Positions 1 through 8,841 of a stretch of 64,000 nt of DNA are shown piece after piece (the stretch's first letter is position 1; each line of letters begins with the position of its first letter). Both the position numbers and the translations under genes were made by a program. The DNA comes from Pseudomonas sp. B28(2017). GTDB taxonomy: Bacteria; Pseudomonadota; Gammaproteobacteria; Pseudomonadales; Pseudomonadaceae. The notes beneath the pieces were generated by a model. That model was not told the DNA's origin and did not search any database. It worked only from the letters and a program-made list of their open reading frames with translations. Where the stretch lies: positions 18,900-82,899 of the forward strand of contig NZ_NEJH01000016.1 in NCBI RefSeq assembly GCF_002113025.1, in the 5' to 3' direction.

Positions 1-290
1 ATTCCCCGCGGTGTCCCGGCGTTTTTCGCGAGCAGGCTCGCTCCTACAGGGAAACGCGTTCAATTGCGATCAGGCCGGCCGGTAGGCCGCCTCGCTTTGG
101 CTTTTGATCTGCTTGCCCCCTCGAGAGGCCGAACGTCAGGGGCAAGAGCCCTTGGTTACTTGGGGCTTTTCCAAGTAACCCGCCGTAAAGGCGGAACCGT
201 TAGTGGCCGTGACCGCGGAAACGGATATGTACACAAAAAACCTCGCCAGACACAAAGCCTTAGCGAGCAGGCTCGCTCCCACAGGTTCAG
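1..290 (+). repeat. REP-flanked composite repeat, short copy
   Basis: Non-coding. A REP palindrome (about 27-50) is followed by about 190 bp of unique-looking sequence and a second REP near 263-285. The same block occurs in inverted orientation at 52261-52680. This copy lacks 132 bp that the other has; the gap falls between two TCGG tetramers of the long copy, which suggests deletion by short-repeat recombination. The short reading frame across it (64-456) has no family features and is not called. The block ends just before the stop of the PCuAC gene. Confidence 0.8.
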
Positions 291-310
291 TGTTTTAACT
301 GGCGGGGCAA

Positions 311-820
311 TCAATTCATCTTGCTGTGATCATGCATCATCGTGCCGTGATCCATGGTGCCGATCGCCTTGGCAACGGCTTCAACCTGAATCGACTCTTT
401 CTCACCCTTGGCGTCTTCCACGGTCAGGGTCAGCGGCACCTTGTCGCCTTCCTTGATCTGGGCCGTCAGGTTCATGAGCATGATGTGGTAGCCGTGGGGG
501 TCAAAGCTCACCGCTTCACCGGCCGGCAGTGCGACAGACTGAACTTGCTGCATTTTCATCACGTCGTCTTTCATGCTCATTTCATGAATCTGCACCAGCC
601 TGGCAACCGGCGTTTGCACGCTCAGCAACTTGCTGTCGCCGCTCGCGGTGACGGTCATGAAGGCGCCACTCGACGGCTGGCCGGCTACGGTGGCGCGGAC
701 CCAGGCGTCTTCGACCCGGGTTTGTGCCGACGCCTGAAAGGCCAGGCCGACCAGCGACAAGCCCAGCGCCAGTTGCTTGCAACGTTGCGCGAAACGGTTT
801 TTAGCCTGCGGGGCATTCAT
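311..820 (-). CDS. Periplasmic copper chaperone PCu(A)C
   Basis: A 169-residue protein with an N-terminal signal peptide (hydrophobic 17-32, cleavage near ASA-QT) and one PCuAC domain. The full copper-binding signature H-x10-M-x21-H-x-M is present as His79, Met90, His112 and Met114. The family carries Cu(I) in the periplasm and helps assemble the CuA/CuB centres of cytochrome oxidase. A His/Met-rich tail (MDHGTMMHDHSKMN) may add copper sites. The gene lies directly after the SCO gene on the same strand with almost no gap, so the two probably form a copper-delivery operon. GGAGG lies 8 bases before the ATG. Confidence 0.93.
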   Translation of the reverse strand: MNAPQAKNRFAQRCKQLALGLSLVGLAFQASAQTRVEDAWVRATVAGQPSSGAFMTVTASGDSKLLSVQTPVARLVQIHEMSMKDDVMKMQQVQSVALPAGEAVSFDPHGYHIMLMNLTAQIKEGDKVPLTLTVEDAKGEKESIQVEAVAKAIGTMDHGTMMHDHSKMN

Positions 821-821
821 T

Positions 822-1427
822 TCAGCAAACCTCCATCACGGTGAGCAGGTCTTCTGCGCACTCTTTGGCCGTCAGGGACGTGGACAGTCCCAGGCGCAGA
901 GTGCCCCGGGAGTCGAAGACATAACTGGTCGCGGTATGGGAGAGGGTATAGGTATCGCCGCTGGGGACTTTTTCAAAGAACACGCCGAATTCCTTGGCGG
1001 TGGCGGCGGTTTCTTCCAGGGTGCCGTACAGCGCTTCGAAACTCGGGTCGAACGCCTTGACGTACTTGTCGAGCATCTCTGGCGTGTCGCGCTCGGGGTC
1101 CAGGGTGATGAAGATCACCTGCAGCCTTTCGCCATCGCGCCCCATCAATTTCTTGGCCTGCGCCGCACGGGCCAACGTGGTGGGGCACACGGCCGGGCAC
1201 TGGGTGAAACCGAAGAACACCATGGGCATCAGGCCGCGATAGCTGCCCAACATCCTGGTTTCGCCCTCGGTGTTCTTGAGCTTGAAATTACGCCCCATGA
1301 TCTTGTCGCTGAGGTCTTTGCCGTACTTGAACGACAGCTTGCTGCTGTCGTCGCAACCGGCGAGCAGGCCCAGGCTCAACAGGCCCATGCCTTGCAGGAC
1401 GGTTCGGCGGGTATACAAAGTACTCAT
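822..1427 (-). CDS. SCO1/SenC-type copper chaperone lipoprotein
   Basis: About 201 residues from the ATG at 1427. The frame is open to 1583, but the upstream part lacks protein character and this ATG gives a proper lipoprotein signal (LLAGC, Cys25). The thioredoxin-like SCO domain carries the CPAVCP motif (Cys77, Cys81) and the later His in SHTATSYV, the three copper ligands of the family. SCO proteins reduce or metallate the CuA site of cytochrome c oxidase. It is upstream of and nearly abutting the PCuAC gene, and the pair is a recognised copper-assembly unit. An ATG at 1439 is a possible alternative start. Confidence 0.92.
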   Translation of the reverse strand: MSTLYTRRTVLQGMGLLSLGLLAGCDDSSKLSFKYGKDLSDKIMGRNFKLKNTEGETRMLGSYRGLMPMVFFGFTQCPAVCPTTLARAAQAKKLMGRDGERLQVIFITLDPERDTPEMLDKYVKAFDPSFEALYGTLEETAATAKEFGVFFEKVPSGDTYTLSHTATSYVFDSRGTLRLGLSTSLTAKECAEDLLTVMEVC

Positions 1428-1616
1428 GAAAGAAAGCATCCTGTTGAACAGGCTGAAATGACAGCGTGATGACTGTACAGACGAAAAAATCGTGGGGATA
1501 TTAACAAACTGTGTCGGTGCCGGAGGGGCGGATACGACCATTGGACCTTTGCTGCGGCGTGACATAGTGTCGCGCCGCAGCAAGGGGGCAGGACCAGCCG
1601 CCCCCTTGGGGCGCGC

Positions 1617-2504
1617 TTAACGACGCAGCTGCGCGCAGTGATCCTGTTCCGGTTGTGCGGCGGTGTACCAGACATAATCCGCGCTCTCGTCGGTCACGGT
1701 CTTGCCCGCTTCGGCCAGGATCAGCACCGCATTGCCTTCACTGGCATCGAGGTCTTTCAGGTGCAATGGCACCCCCAGATCCTTGCGCACGTGGAAGGCA
1801 CCGGCCAACAACAACGCCGGCGTCGGCGCGGCCATCAGGCGCTCGGCCATGCGCCGGTCACGCTGTTGCTGCACGGCGAGCATGGCCGGCATCTGTGCTT
1901 CGGGCAACAGGCCGCAATGGGACTGGCGGATGTCGTCCAGCAAGGTCGCCTGCACCTGTCGGGTGGTGGAGGCTTCACCGGTGAGTACCGGGCGCTGTTT
2001 GTAGATCTGCATGATCTGCGCGCGGTCCAGATTCGCTGCCAGCAGCGGATAGGGTTGTCGCAGCGCGTAGGTGACGAGAGCGCCATAAACACTCCAGTCC
2101 CAATTGGCCTGCCAGGCCAGCGCCTTGAACGCATCGGCCGGTGGCTGGCCGGCGCGGGTCGCGGCTTGCGCGGCATCGACCCTGGCTTGTTGATCGGGGT
2201 TGAGCATTTCCATCAGCAGGCTGCCCTGGGGGCGTTGTGCCGCCAGCTCGCGCAGCAGCCACAATTGCAGGGCGTGGTGGTCAGGGTTGTCGTGCTGTTC
2301 GCCTACCAGGACGCGCGGTGCAACGGCCAGGTGTTCGACCAGTTCCCGGGGCGTCAACGTGCGACCGGTCGCCAGTTCGCGGATGACCCCGAGGTCAGTG
2401 TGATCGCGGCCTTGTGGGGCGATAGGCGCCGGGGGCGGTGTGACCTGATGGGTGGTTTGGCAGGCAGCCAACAGGCTGAATGCACAGAGCAACAGAAAGC
2501 GCAT
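1617..2504 (-). CDS. phuW: ChaN/PhuW-family haem-binding lipoprotein
   Basis: 295 residues with a lipoprotein signal (LLAAC). The body matches the ChaN family (cofactor/haem-binding domain, Tiki-like fold): early GEQHDNPDHH motif and late LLLAGAFHVRKDLGVP motif. In P. aeruginosa the phu operon ends with phuW of this family, and the order here (phuU-phuV-phuW, all minus) agrees. It probably holds haem at the outer membrane for uptake. A 52-base gap separates it from phuV. The substrate is inferred from the family and operon. Confidence 0.85.
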   Translation of the reverse strand: MRFLLLCAFSLLAACQTTHQVTPPPAPIAPQGRDHTDLGVIRELATGRTLTPRELVEHLAVAPRVLVGEQHDNPDHHALQLWLLRELAAQRPQGSLLMEMLNPDQQARVDAAQAATRAGQPPADAFKALAWQANWDWSVYGALVTYALRQPYPLLAANLDRAQIMQIYKQRPVLTGEASTTRQVQATLLDDIRQSHCGLLPEAQMPAMLAVQQQRDRRMAERLMAAPTPALLLAGAFHVRKDLGVPLHLKDLDASEGNAVLILAEAGKTVTDESADYVWYTAAQPEQDHCAQLRR

Positions 2505-2556
2505 CGGTTTTCCTTATTGGACAGGTGCCCCCTCGATGACAGAGGAGGGGGCGGTA

Positions 2557-3324
2557 TCAGCGCGCGATGATCAAAGGGTGGCCGCGTTCCGGATGCTGGT
2601 GAATCAGCACCTCCAGCCCATACACCGCCGCCAGTGCCTCGGCAGTCAACACTTGTGCCGGTGGGCCGTAGGCGTGGGGCAGGCCTTGTTGCAACAACAG
2701 TAGTTGATCGCAGTAACGTGCGGCCAGGTTGAGGTCGTGCAGGATCACCAGCACCGCCGCCCCGCGCTCGGCGAAGTCGCGCACGGCTTGCAAAATGGTG
2801 TGCTGGTGCAGCGGGTCGAGCATCGACGTCGGTTCATCGAGCAGCAGGATTTGCCCTTTGGCCCCCGGCCAGAGCTGAGCGAGCACCCGAGCCAGATGCA
2901 CGCGCTGGCGTTCACCGCCGGACAGGGCCAGATAGCTGCGTCCGGCCAGATGAAGCGCATCGGCAGCTTTGAGCGCATCGGCGACGATTTCGGCATCGCG
3001 CACGCGACCGCTGGCGTGAGGCAGGCGACCCATGCCGACGACTTCATTGACCGAAAACGCAAAGTTCAGGCTCGAACTCTGCGGCAGCACGGCCAGGCGC
3101 TTGGCCCGCTCCTGACCCGGCCAGTCGGCGAGTTGACGCTCGTCGAGGCTGACCGTGCCTTCACTGCTCGCCAGTTCGCCGCATAAAGCGGCGAGCAGGG
3201 TGCTTTTGCCGGCACCATTGGGTCCCAGCACGCCGAGCACTTCACCGGGGCGCAATTGGACATCGATGTTGGCCAGTACCGTGCGGTTGCCACGGCGAAC
3301 CAGCAAGTTGTTTGCCCGCAGCAT
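2557..3324 (-). CDS. phuV: Haem ABC transporter ATP-binding protein
   Basis: 255 residues. Walker A GPNGAGKST near 35-43, ABC signature LSGGERQRVHLAR, and Walker B ILLLDEPTS are all intact, with a downstream switch His (LVILHDLNLAAR). It matches the HmuV/PhuV subfamily that powers haem or siderophore import across the inner membrane with the PhuU permease, whose stop codon overlaps this gene's start. Although the ATPase looks functional, the cognate binding-protein gene phuT two genes upstream is reduced to a 26-codon remnant, so the transporter may be idle or use another binding protein. Confidence 0.92.
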   Translation of the reverse strand: MLRANNLLVRRGNRTVLANIDVQLRPGEVLGVLGPNGAGKSTLLAALCGELASSEGTVSLDERQLADWPGQERAKRLAVLPQSSSLNFAFSVNEVVGMGRLPHASGRVRDAEIVADALKAADALHLAGRSYLALSGGERQRVHLARVLAQLWPGAKGQILLLDEPTSMLDPLHQHTILQAVRDFAERGAAVLVILHDLNLAARYCDQLLLLQQGLPHAYGPPAQVLTAEALAAVYGLEVLIHQHPERGHPLIIAR

Positions 3325-4361
3325 CAGGAACGCCCTCGTACCAGCAGATAAAGAAAGAACGGAGCGCCGATCAGTGCCGTCACGATGCCGATGGGCAATT
3401 CAGCCGGCGCCAACAGCAGGCGCGCGGCCAGGTCGGCCAGCAACAGCAGGCTCGCACCAGCCAGTAACGACGCAGGCAGCAACACCCGGTGATCCGGGCC
3501 GACCAGCAGGCGCATCAGGTGCGGCACCACCAGGCCGATGAAACCGATCAGGCCAGCCGCCGCGACTGCCGCACCGACGCCGAGCGCCGTGCACAGCACC
3601 AGCTCAAGCTTGATCCGCTCGATGTCGAAGCCCAGGTGACGGGCCTCCGACTCCCCCAGCAGCATCGCATTGAGTGCCGCCGCCCGACGTGGCAACCACA
3701 ACGCCACGCCCACGGTGACGATCAGCAACGGCCACAAGCGAGGGTAGCTGGCACCGTTGAGGCTGCCCAGGTTCCAGAACGTCAGGGTGCGCAAGGTCGC
3801 GTCATCGGCCAGATAGGTGAACAGCCCCACGCCGGCACCGGCCATGGCGGTCATCGCCACACCCGCCAACAGCATGGTGGCGACGTCGGTTTGCCCGTCC
3901 CGGCGGCCGAAGCGATACACCACTGCCGTGACGATCAGGCCACCGGCGAATGCGCTGACCGATAGCAGATAAGGCTCGATGGCCGGTGGCACGCCACCGA
4001 GCAGGCTGCCGCCGACGATGGCGAGGGCGGCACCGAGCGCCGCACCACCGGAAACGCCGACCAGGCCCGGGTCTGCCAAGGGGTTGCGGAACAACCCCTG
4101 CATCGCCACGCCGGACAACGCCAGTACCGAACCCACGGCGATGCCGAGCAGGCTGCGCGGCAGGCGAATCTGACCGAGGATCAGCTGCGCCTGCTGCGTG
4201 TCACCACCGCCAAGCGGCAACCCGAGCAGGCGCATTCCGGCCAGCAAGGTATCGCTCAGCGGCAGGCTGACTGGCCCGAGGGCCAGGGACAACCAGAACA
4301 CCAGCACCAGCAACAGCAGCAAAAAGATCAAGGTCGGACGCGGCCGAAAAATGGCCGTCAT
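3324..4361 (-). CDS. phuU: Haem ABC transporter permease (FecCD family)
   Basis: 345 residues with about ten hydrophobic segments typical of FecCD/BtuC permeases; the conserved region PRSLLGIAVGSVLALSGVAMQG and the ATPase-contact stretch near GAAVAAAGLIGFIGLVVPH are clear. It forms the inner-membrane channel of the haem importer with PhuV. Its ATG overlaps the TGA of the phuT remnant (ATGA), preserving translational coupling. The length is normal for the family and no internal damage is visible. Confidence 0.92.
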   Translation of the reverse strand: MTAIFRPRPTLIFLLLLLVLVFWLSLALGPVSLPLSDTLLAGMRLLGLPLGGGDTQQAQLILGQIRLPRSLLGIAVGSVLALSGVAMQGLFRNPLADPGLVGVSGGAALGAALAIVGGSLLGGVPPAIEPYLLSVSAFAGGLIVTAVVYRFGRRDGQTDVATMLLAGVAMTAMAGAGVGLFTYLADDATLRTLTFWNLGSLNGASYPRLWPLLIVTVGVALWLPRRAAALNAMLLGESEARHLGFDIERIKLELVLCTALGVGAAVAAAGLIGFIGLVVPHLMRLLVGPDHRVLLPASLLAGASLLLLADLAARLLLAPAELPIGIVTALIGAPFFLYLLVRGRS

Positions 4362-4438
4362 TGGCTGATCTCGACCATCTGCGCTTTGGCGTCCGGGTAG
4401 AGCGCCATGGCACAGGCCAGCAGTGTTTTGATACGCAT
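4358..4438 (-). pseudogene. phuT: phuT remnant (haem-binding protein, internal deletion)
   Basis: A 26-codon in-frame ORF on the minus strand joins a typical signal-peptide start (MRIKTLLACAMAL) directly to a short hydrophilic end (YPDAKAQMVEISQ), whose TGA overlaps the phuU ATG. A periplasmic haem-binding gene normally occupies this slot at close to 300 codons. The simplest reading is one in-frame deletion of nearly all of phuT that left both termini. The identity rests on position, signal peptide and operon order, not on a full domain. Confidence 0.7.
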
Positions 4439-4488
4439 CGGGACTATTCCTTAGTCGATCAGAGTGGTGGCGGCTTCAGCGAGAGTAC

Positions 4489-4657
4489 GTCAGTCGTCAC
4501 GCTCGTGGATGCCCGGCTTGCGCATGCCAAACAACTGGATGAGCCGTTCGCCTTTGGCATCGAAACCTTCTTGGCGAGTGATGATGCCATCGACGCTCGG
4601 CTTGCGCACACGCCACAGTTCGGTCACACCTCTGTGGTTTTGCAGTGCCTCCGGTCG
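4489..4657 (-). pseudogene. phuS: phuS remnant (haem-trafficking protein, C-terminal end only)
   Basis: The minus-strand frame ending at 4489-4491 reads a conserved HemS/ChuS/PhuS C-terminal segment: VTELWRVRKPSVDGI followed by a GFDAKGERLIQLFGMRKPG-like end and a stop. Only about 55 codons remain; upstream the frame fades into unrelated sequence and there is no start codon with a ribosome site. Position just upstream of phuT fits the phuS-T-U-V-W order. Full-length family members are about 350 residues, so most of the gene is gone. Confidence 0.75.
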
Positions 4658-4772
4658 TAAAACCGCGCAATTGAACTGGCGGTACCTAGACTTTCAGCTT
4701 GATCAGCCTTGGGGGAGCCTGTCGGTCAACCTGCACCTGCGGTGCGCAGACATGAAAACCAGAGGTTAAAAC

Positions 4773-5144
4773 ATGACCACTCAATCGATAGATACCGAAC
4801 AGATCAACCAGGTGGTGCGCCATTACGTGGAAGGCATGGTCTTTGCCAATGAAGCGTTGCTGCGACAGGCCTTTCATCCAGACTGTCGCATCATCGGTCA
4901 CTTCCAAAAGGTGCTTGAATGGGCATCCCTGGATGAATTTGTCGTTGCCATCAAGGCCGAAATCCCGGCGTCTGCCGGTACGCAGCCGTTCTGGCAGGTG
5001 ATCAACCTTGATGTCACCGGCGATGCCGCCGCGGTCAAGGTCATCGATGATTTCGCCGGGATACGGTTTACCGATTACCTGTCGTTGCTGAAGGTGGACG
5101 GTCGATGGGTGATCATTAACAAGCTTTATTACTACGAGGAGTAG
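4773..5144 (+). CDS. NTF2-like (putative lumazine-binding) protein
   Basis: 123 residues forming one SnoaL/NTF2-type cone fold: N-terminal helices (INQVVRHYVEGMVFANEALLRQAFHPD), a central GHF..VLEWASLDEF segment and C-terminal strands ending DYLSLLKVDGRWVIINKLYYYEE. This matches the putative lumazine-binding branch of the NTF2 superfamily. These are small single-domain proteins of unknown substrate; no catalytic claim is made. It stands alone between the decayed phu operon and metE. Confidence 0.8.
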   Translation: MTTQSIDTEQINQVVRHYVEGMVFANEALLRQAFHPDCRIIGHFQKVLEWASLDEFVVAIKAEIPASAGTQPFWQVINLDVTGDAAAVKVIDDFAGIRFTDYLSLLKVDGRWVIINKLYYYEE

Positions 5145-5287
5145 TGCTTCGTTGCGACACATTCGACGCAAAGGCTTACGTCTATCTTCATGAAATAATC
5201 TCGCGATCATCACGATTTAAATGAGTTTGTCTCACCAAGGCTCGAATGCCGACAATGACGCCATTAACCACATGGAGTTTTATCGTC

Positions 5288-7576
5288 ATGGCATTGGCCC
5301 ATTCCCTTGGATTTCCGCGCATCGGCCGCGATCGCGAACTGAAAAAAGCCCAAGAGGCGTTCTGGAAAGGCGAATTGGACGAAGCCGGTCTACGTGCCGT
5401 TGGCCGCGACTTGCGCAAGACCCATTGGGACTTGCAGAAAAAGGCCGGGATCGAGCTATTGCCGGTCGGCGACTTCGCCTGGTACGACCAGGTCCTGACC
5501 CACTCGTTGATGTTCGGTGTGATCCCGGAGCGTTTCCGCCCGCACGATGGCAAGGCCAGCTTGCAAACCCTGTTCGGCATGGCTCGCGGTGTCAGCGACA
5601 GCTGCTGCGGCGGCGCGCACGCCCAGGAAATGACCAAGTGGTTCGACACCAATTATCACTACCTGGTCCCTGAATTCAGCGCCGATCAGCAGTTTCAGCT
5701 CGGTTGGGACCAGTTGTTCGAGGAAGTCGAAGAAGCCCGCGCACTGGGTCATGACGTCAAGCCCGTCATCATCGGCCCGCTGACTTACCTGTGGCTGGGC
5801 AAGGCCAAGGGCGTCGAGTTCGACAAACTCGAACTGCTCGATCGCCTGCTGCCGCTGTACGGCCAGATCTTCCAGCGCCTGGCGGCACAAGGCGTCGAGT
5901 GGGTACAAATCGACGAGCCGATCCTGGTTCTCGACCTGCCGCAAGCATGGAAAAACGCTTTTGAGCGCGCCTACAACCTGATTCAGCGCGACCCGCTGAA
6001 GAAGCTGGTCGCCACTTACTTCGGCGGTCTGGAAGAGAACCTGGGCCTGGCCGCCAACCTGCCGGTGGACGGTCTGCACATCGATCTGGTGCGCGCACCC
6101 GAGCAGTACCCGACCATCCTCGATCGCCTGCCAGCCTACAAAGTGCTGTCGCTGGGCGTGGTCAATGGCCGTAACGTCTGGCGCTGCGACCTGGAAAACG
6201 CGTTGGTCACCTTGCAGCACGCAAACGAGCGCCTGGGTGATCGCCTGTGGGTTGCGCCATCCTGCTCGCTGCTGCACAGCCCGGTCGACCTAGAGCGTGA
6301 AGACCGGCTCGATAGCGAACTGAAAAGCTGGTTGGCGTTTGCCGTGCAGAAGTGTGAAGAAGTCGCGCTGCTGGCTCAGGCAATCAGCGAGCCGGAAGCG
6401 CCGAAGGCGCTTGAAGCGCTGACTCAAAGCCGTGCCGTGCAGGCCAGCCGTGCGGCATCGCCACGCATTCACAAGCCCGCCGTACAGGCGCGTGTTGCCG
6501 CCATCACCGCCCGGGACAGCCAGCGGCACTCGCCGTTTGCCCAGCGTATCGAGAAACAGCGCGCCGGCCTGGACCTGCCACTGTTCCCGACCACCACCAT
6601 CGGTTCGTTCCCGCAAACCGCGTCGATCCGTCTGGCTCGTCAGTCGTTCAGGCAAGGCAAGCTGACCGAGGCCGAATACACCGAAGCGATGCACAGCGAG
6701 ATCCGTCACGCCGTGCTGGTACAGGAACACCTGGGCCTGGACGTGCTGGTGCACGGTGAAGCCGAGCGCAACGACATGGTCGAATACTTCGCCGAGCAAC
6801 TCGACGGCTACGTGTTCACTCGCTTCGGCTGGGTGCAGAGCTACGGTTCGCGTTGCGTGAAACCGGCGGTGATCTTCGGCGACCTGAGCCGTCCGAAAGC
6901 CATGACCGTGGAGTGGATCCGCTACGCTCAAGGCCTCACCGGCAAAGTGATGAAGGGCATGCTGACCGGTCCCGTGACCATGCTGATGTGGTCGTTCCCA
7001 CGCGAAGACGTGACCCGCGAAGTGCAGGCCCGCCAACTGGCCCTGGCCATTCGCGACGAAGTGCTGGACCTGGAAGCCGCCGGCATCAGGATTGTGCAGA
7101 TCGACGAAGCCGCGTTCCGCGAAGGCCTGCCGTTGCGTCAGGCGCAACGGCAGCCCTATCTGGACTGGGCCACCGAAGTGTTCCGCCTGTGCGCCTCGGG
7201 TGTGCGTGACGAAACCCAGATCCACACCCACATGTGCTACAGCGAATTCAACGATGTGATCGAGTCCATCGCCGCCATGGATGCCGACGTGATCACCATC
7301 GAAACCTCACGCTCGGACATGGAACTGCTGGATGCGTTCGAAGCCTTCGCTTACCCCAACGAAATCGGCCCGGGCGTGTACGACATTCATTCGCCACGGG
7401 TGCCGGACTCCTCGGAAATGGCCAACCTGCTGCGCAAGGCGGCCAGGCGCATTCCCGCCGACCGCCTGTGGGTCAACCCGGACTGCGGCCTGAAGACCCG
7501 CGGCTGGGCGGAAACCGAAGCGGCGCTGGTGCATATGGTCAATGCGGCGCGTCAACTGCGTAAAGAATGGGCCTGA
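5288..7576 (+). CDS. metE: Cobalamin-independent methionine synthase
   Basis: 762 residues from the ATG at 5288 (MALAHSLGFPRIGRDREL, the conserved MetE start); the frame is open to 5246 but the extra residues are not MetE-like. MetE transfers a methyl group from 5-methyltetrahydropteroyl-triglutamate to homocysteine. The N-terminal half and the C-terminal catalytic half are both complete; zinc-site regions HMCYSEF and NPDCGLKTRGW are visible. The upstream gap of about 140 bases is too short for a cobalamin riboswitch and none is seen. No metR gene is adjacent. Confidence 0.97.
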   Translation: MALAHSLGFPRIGRDRELKKAQEAFWKGELDEAGLRAVGRDLRKTHWDLQKKAGIELLPVGDFAWYDQVLTHSLMFGVIPERFRPHDGKASLQTLFGMARGVSDSCCGGAHAQEMTKWFDTNYHYLVPEFSADQQFQLGWDQLFEEVEEARALGHDVKPVIIGPLTYLWLGKAKGVEFDKLELLDRLLPLYGQIFQRLAAQGVEWVQIDEPILVLDLPQAWKNAFERAYNLIQRDPLKKLVATYFGGLEENLGLAANLPVDGLHIDLVRAPEQYPTILDRLPAYKVLSLGVVNGRNVWRCDLENALVTLQHANERLGDRLWVAPSCSLLHSPVDLEREDRLDSELKSWLAFAVQKCEEVALLAQAISEPEAPKALEALTQSRAVQASRAASPRIHKPAVQARVAAITARDSQRHSPFAQRIEKQRAGLDLPLFPTTTIGSFPQTASIRLARQSFRQGKLTEAEYTEAMHSEIRHAVLVQEHLGLDVLVHGEAERNDMVEYFAEQLDGYVFTRFGWVQSYGSRCVKPAVIFGDLSRPKAMTVEWIRYAQGLTGKVMKGMLTGPVTMLMWSFPREDVTREVQARQLALAIRDEVLDLEAAGIRIVQIDEAAFREGLPLRQAQRQPYLDWATEVFRLCASGVRDETQIHTHMCYSEFNDVIESIAAMDADVITIETSRSDMELLDAFEAFAYPNEIGPGVYDIHSPRVPDSSEMANLLRKAARRIPADRLWVNPDCGLKTRGWAETEAALVHMVNAARQLRKEWA

Positions 7577-7607
7577 CGCTTTACTGGCAGGAGCACGGTG
7601 TACTTCT

Positions 7608-7697
7608 TGTGGGAGCGAGCCTGCTCGCGAAAGCGGTAGGCCAGTCACCGATAATGTTGGCTGTGCCGACGCCTTCGCGGGCAAGCCCGCTCCTACA
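7608..7697. repeat. Paired REP elements
   Basis: Two inverted REP palindromes (GGGAGCGAGCCTGCTCGCGA and its partner CGCGGGCAAGCCCGCTCCTA) lie between metE and a convergent methyltransferase gene. The second REP supplies the last bases of that gene: its TAG stop lies in the GTAGGA end of the REP. Confidence 0.85.
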
Positions 7698-8364
7698 GTC
7701 GCGGCTCGGCCACCAGTAGCAACGACTGCGGCACGGGGCTTTGCGGGTGCTGTGGTTCCTGCAAGCCGGCCAGCGCAAAACCGGCCATGTCCAGTGCATT
7801 CAGCCAGCTGGACAAGGTGCGAAAATACCATGGCATGGGTTGCCACTGCCCCCTGAACCCGGCGAAAGTCTCTTCCCGCCAGCCATCCTGGTAGTCGCCC
7901 GCTGCAGCTGTCCATGGGTGCAGCGTCTGGATCAACAGCGCGCCGCCAGGGGCGAGCAGGCTGTTCATGGCGGTGAGCAAGGGGATGATGTCCTGATGCA
8001 GCAGGGCAAAATTGGCGCAGATCAGGTTGTAGTCGCGGCCGATGTCGACTTTCGCTTCTGCCAACTGTTCATGGCTCGCCAGATGCACCGGCGCAGTGCC
8101 CGCCGCCCGCGCCGCCTGCACCAGCGTCGCATCGCCATCCACACCGACCGCATCGATGCCTCGTTCAGTCAGTGCACGCAACAACCAGCCTTCGCCGCAA
8201 CCCAGGTCCAGCACACGTTCAGGCTGACGACCCAGCACTGCCAGCAGGATCGCCTGGTCGGTGACCTTGAGGCGGCTTTCGATGCTGCCCGTGCGGATGG
8301 CGTCGATCCAGGCCTGGGCATTGTGGTGCCAGCTGTCGAGGAGGGTGGATTCGGGGTCGGGCAT
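7693..8364 (-). CDS. Class I SAM-dependent methyltransferase
   Basis: About 223 residues from the ATG at 8364 (an upstream in-frame ATG at 8406 adds 14 residues). SAM motif I is VLDLGCGEGWLLRAL, followed by an acidic strand end (GVDGD) and a post-motif YNLICANFALLHQD region. The family methylates small molecules or proteins; the substrate is unknown. A WHHNAQAWIDAIRTG N-terminus is typical of a Pseudomonas subgroup. Its stop codon lies inside a REP element. Confidence 0.85.
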   Translation of the reverse strand: MPDPESTLLDSWHHNAQAWIDAIRTGSIESRLKVTDQAILLAVLGRQPERVLDLGCGEGWLLRALTERGIDAVGVDGDATLVQAARAAGTAPVHLASHEQLAEAKVDIGRDYNLICANFALLHQDIIPLLTAMNSLLAPGGALLIQTLHPWTAAAGDYQDGWREETFAGFRGQWQPMPWYFRTLSSWLNALDMAGFALAGLQEPQHPQSPVPQSLLLVAEPRL

Positions 8365-8496
8365 GGCGTTGTCCGGTGCTATGGTTTGGAAGAAAGGATA
8401 GGGCAAAGGTGCCGATCAGCCATTTCCAGTACAGACATTTGCCGGTGGTGCCGGAGTCGGCCGGCGCCACCGGCAGCGCAGCGAACGCTGGACGGG

Positions 8497-8715
8497 CTAG
8501 CCGCTTTTGGTGGCTGCCAAATGATAGGCAACCAACGCGTTGGCGTGGCCATGACCCATGCCATGTTCGGTCTTGAGCCAAGCCACCATTTCCATATGTT
8601 TCTTGTCACTGACGGTCTTGAGCAGATCCAGCCAATGGGCGATCGGCTGACCATACTTCTTTTCGATTGACGGGAAGTACGAAGCCGGTCCTTTGGTTCT
8701 GGTTTCTTCGGTCAC
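8497..8715 (-). CDS. DUF4287 domain protein
   Basis: 72 residues. The short helical protein has the DUF4287 pattern: SYFPSIEKKYGQPIAHWLDLL at the start and MVAWLKTEHGMGHGHANALVAYH toward the end. Members are small cytosolic proteins of unknown function, sometimes with a DUF5655 partner that is absent here. A good AGGGAG ribosome site precedes the ATG. About 130 bases follow before the cytochrome gene. Confidence 0.85.
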   Translation of the reverse strand: MTEETRTKGPASYFPSIEKKYGQPIAHWLDLLKTVSDKKHMEMVAWLKTEHGMGHGHANALVAYHLAATKSG

Positions 8716-8841
8716 GATGCAAACTCCCTTTTCGGTTTTCCGGGTTTGAAAGCAGCACCGGTCACGTTACTTATTTGCCGTCAGTGAGTCCATCTTCCGG
8801 GCGATCGAAGGCCTGCCCTGGATACAGCGGGACACCCCGCG

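Noticed and set aside
64..456. ORF at the left edge (130 codons)
   Set aside because: It reads through the composite repeat and into the antisense of the PCuAC gene.
5145..5287. Cobalamin riboswitch before metE
   Set aside because: The gap is too short and no B12 box was seen.
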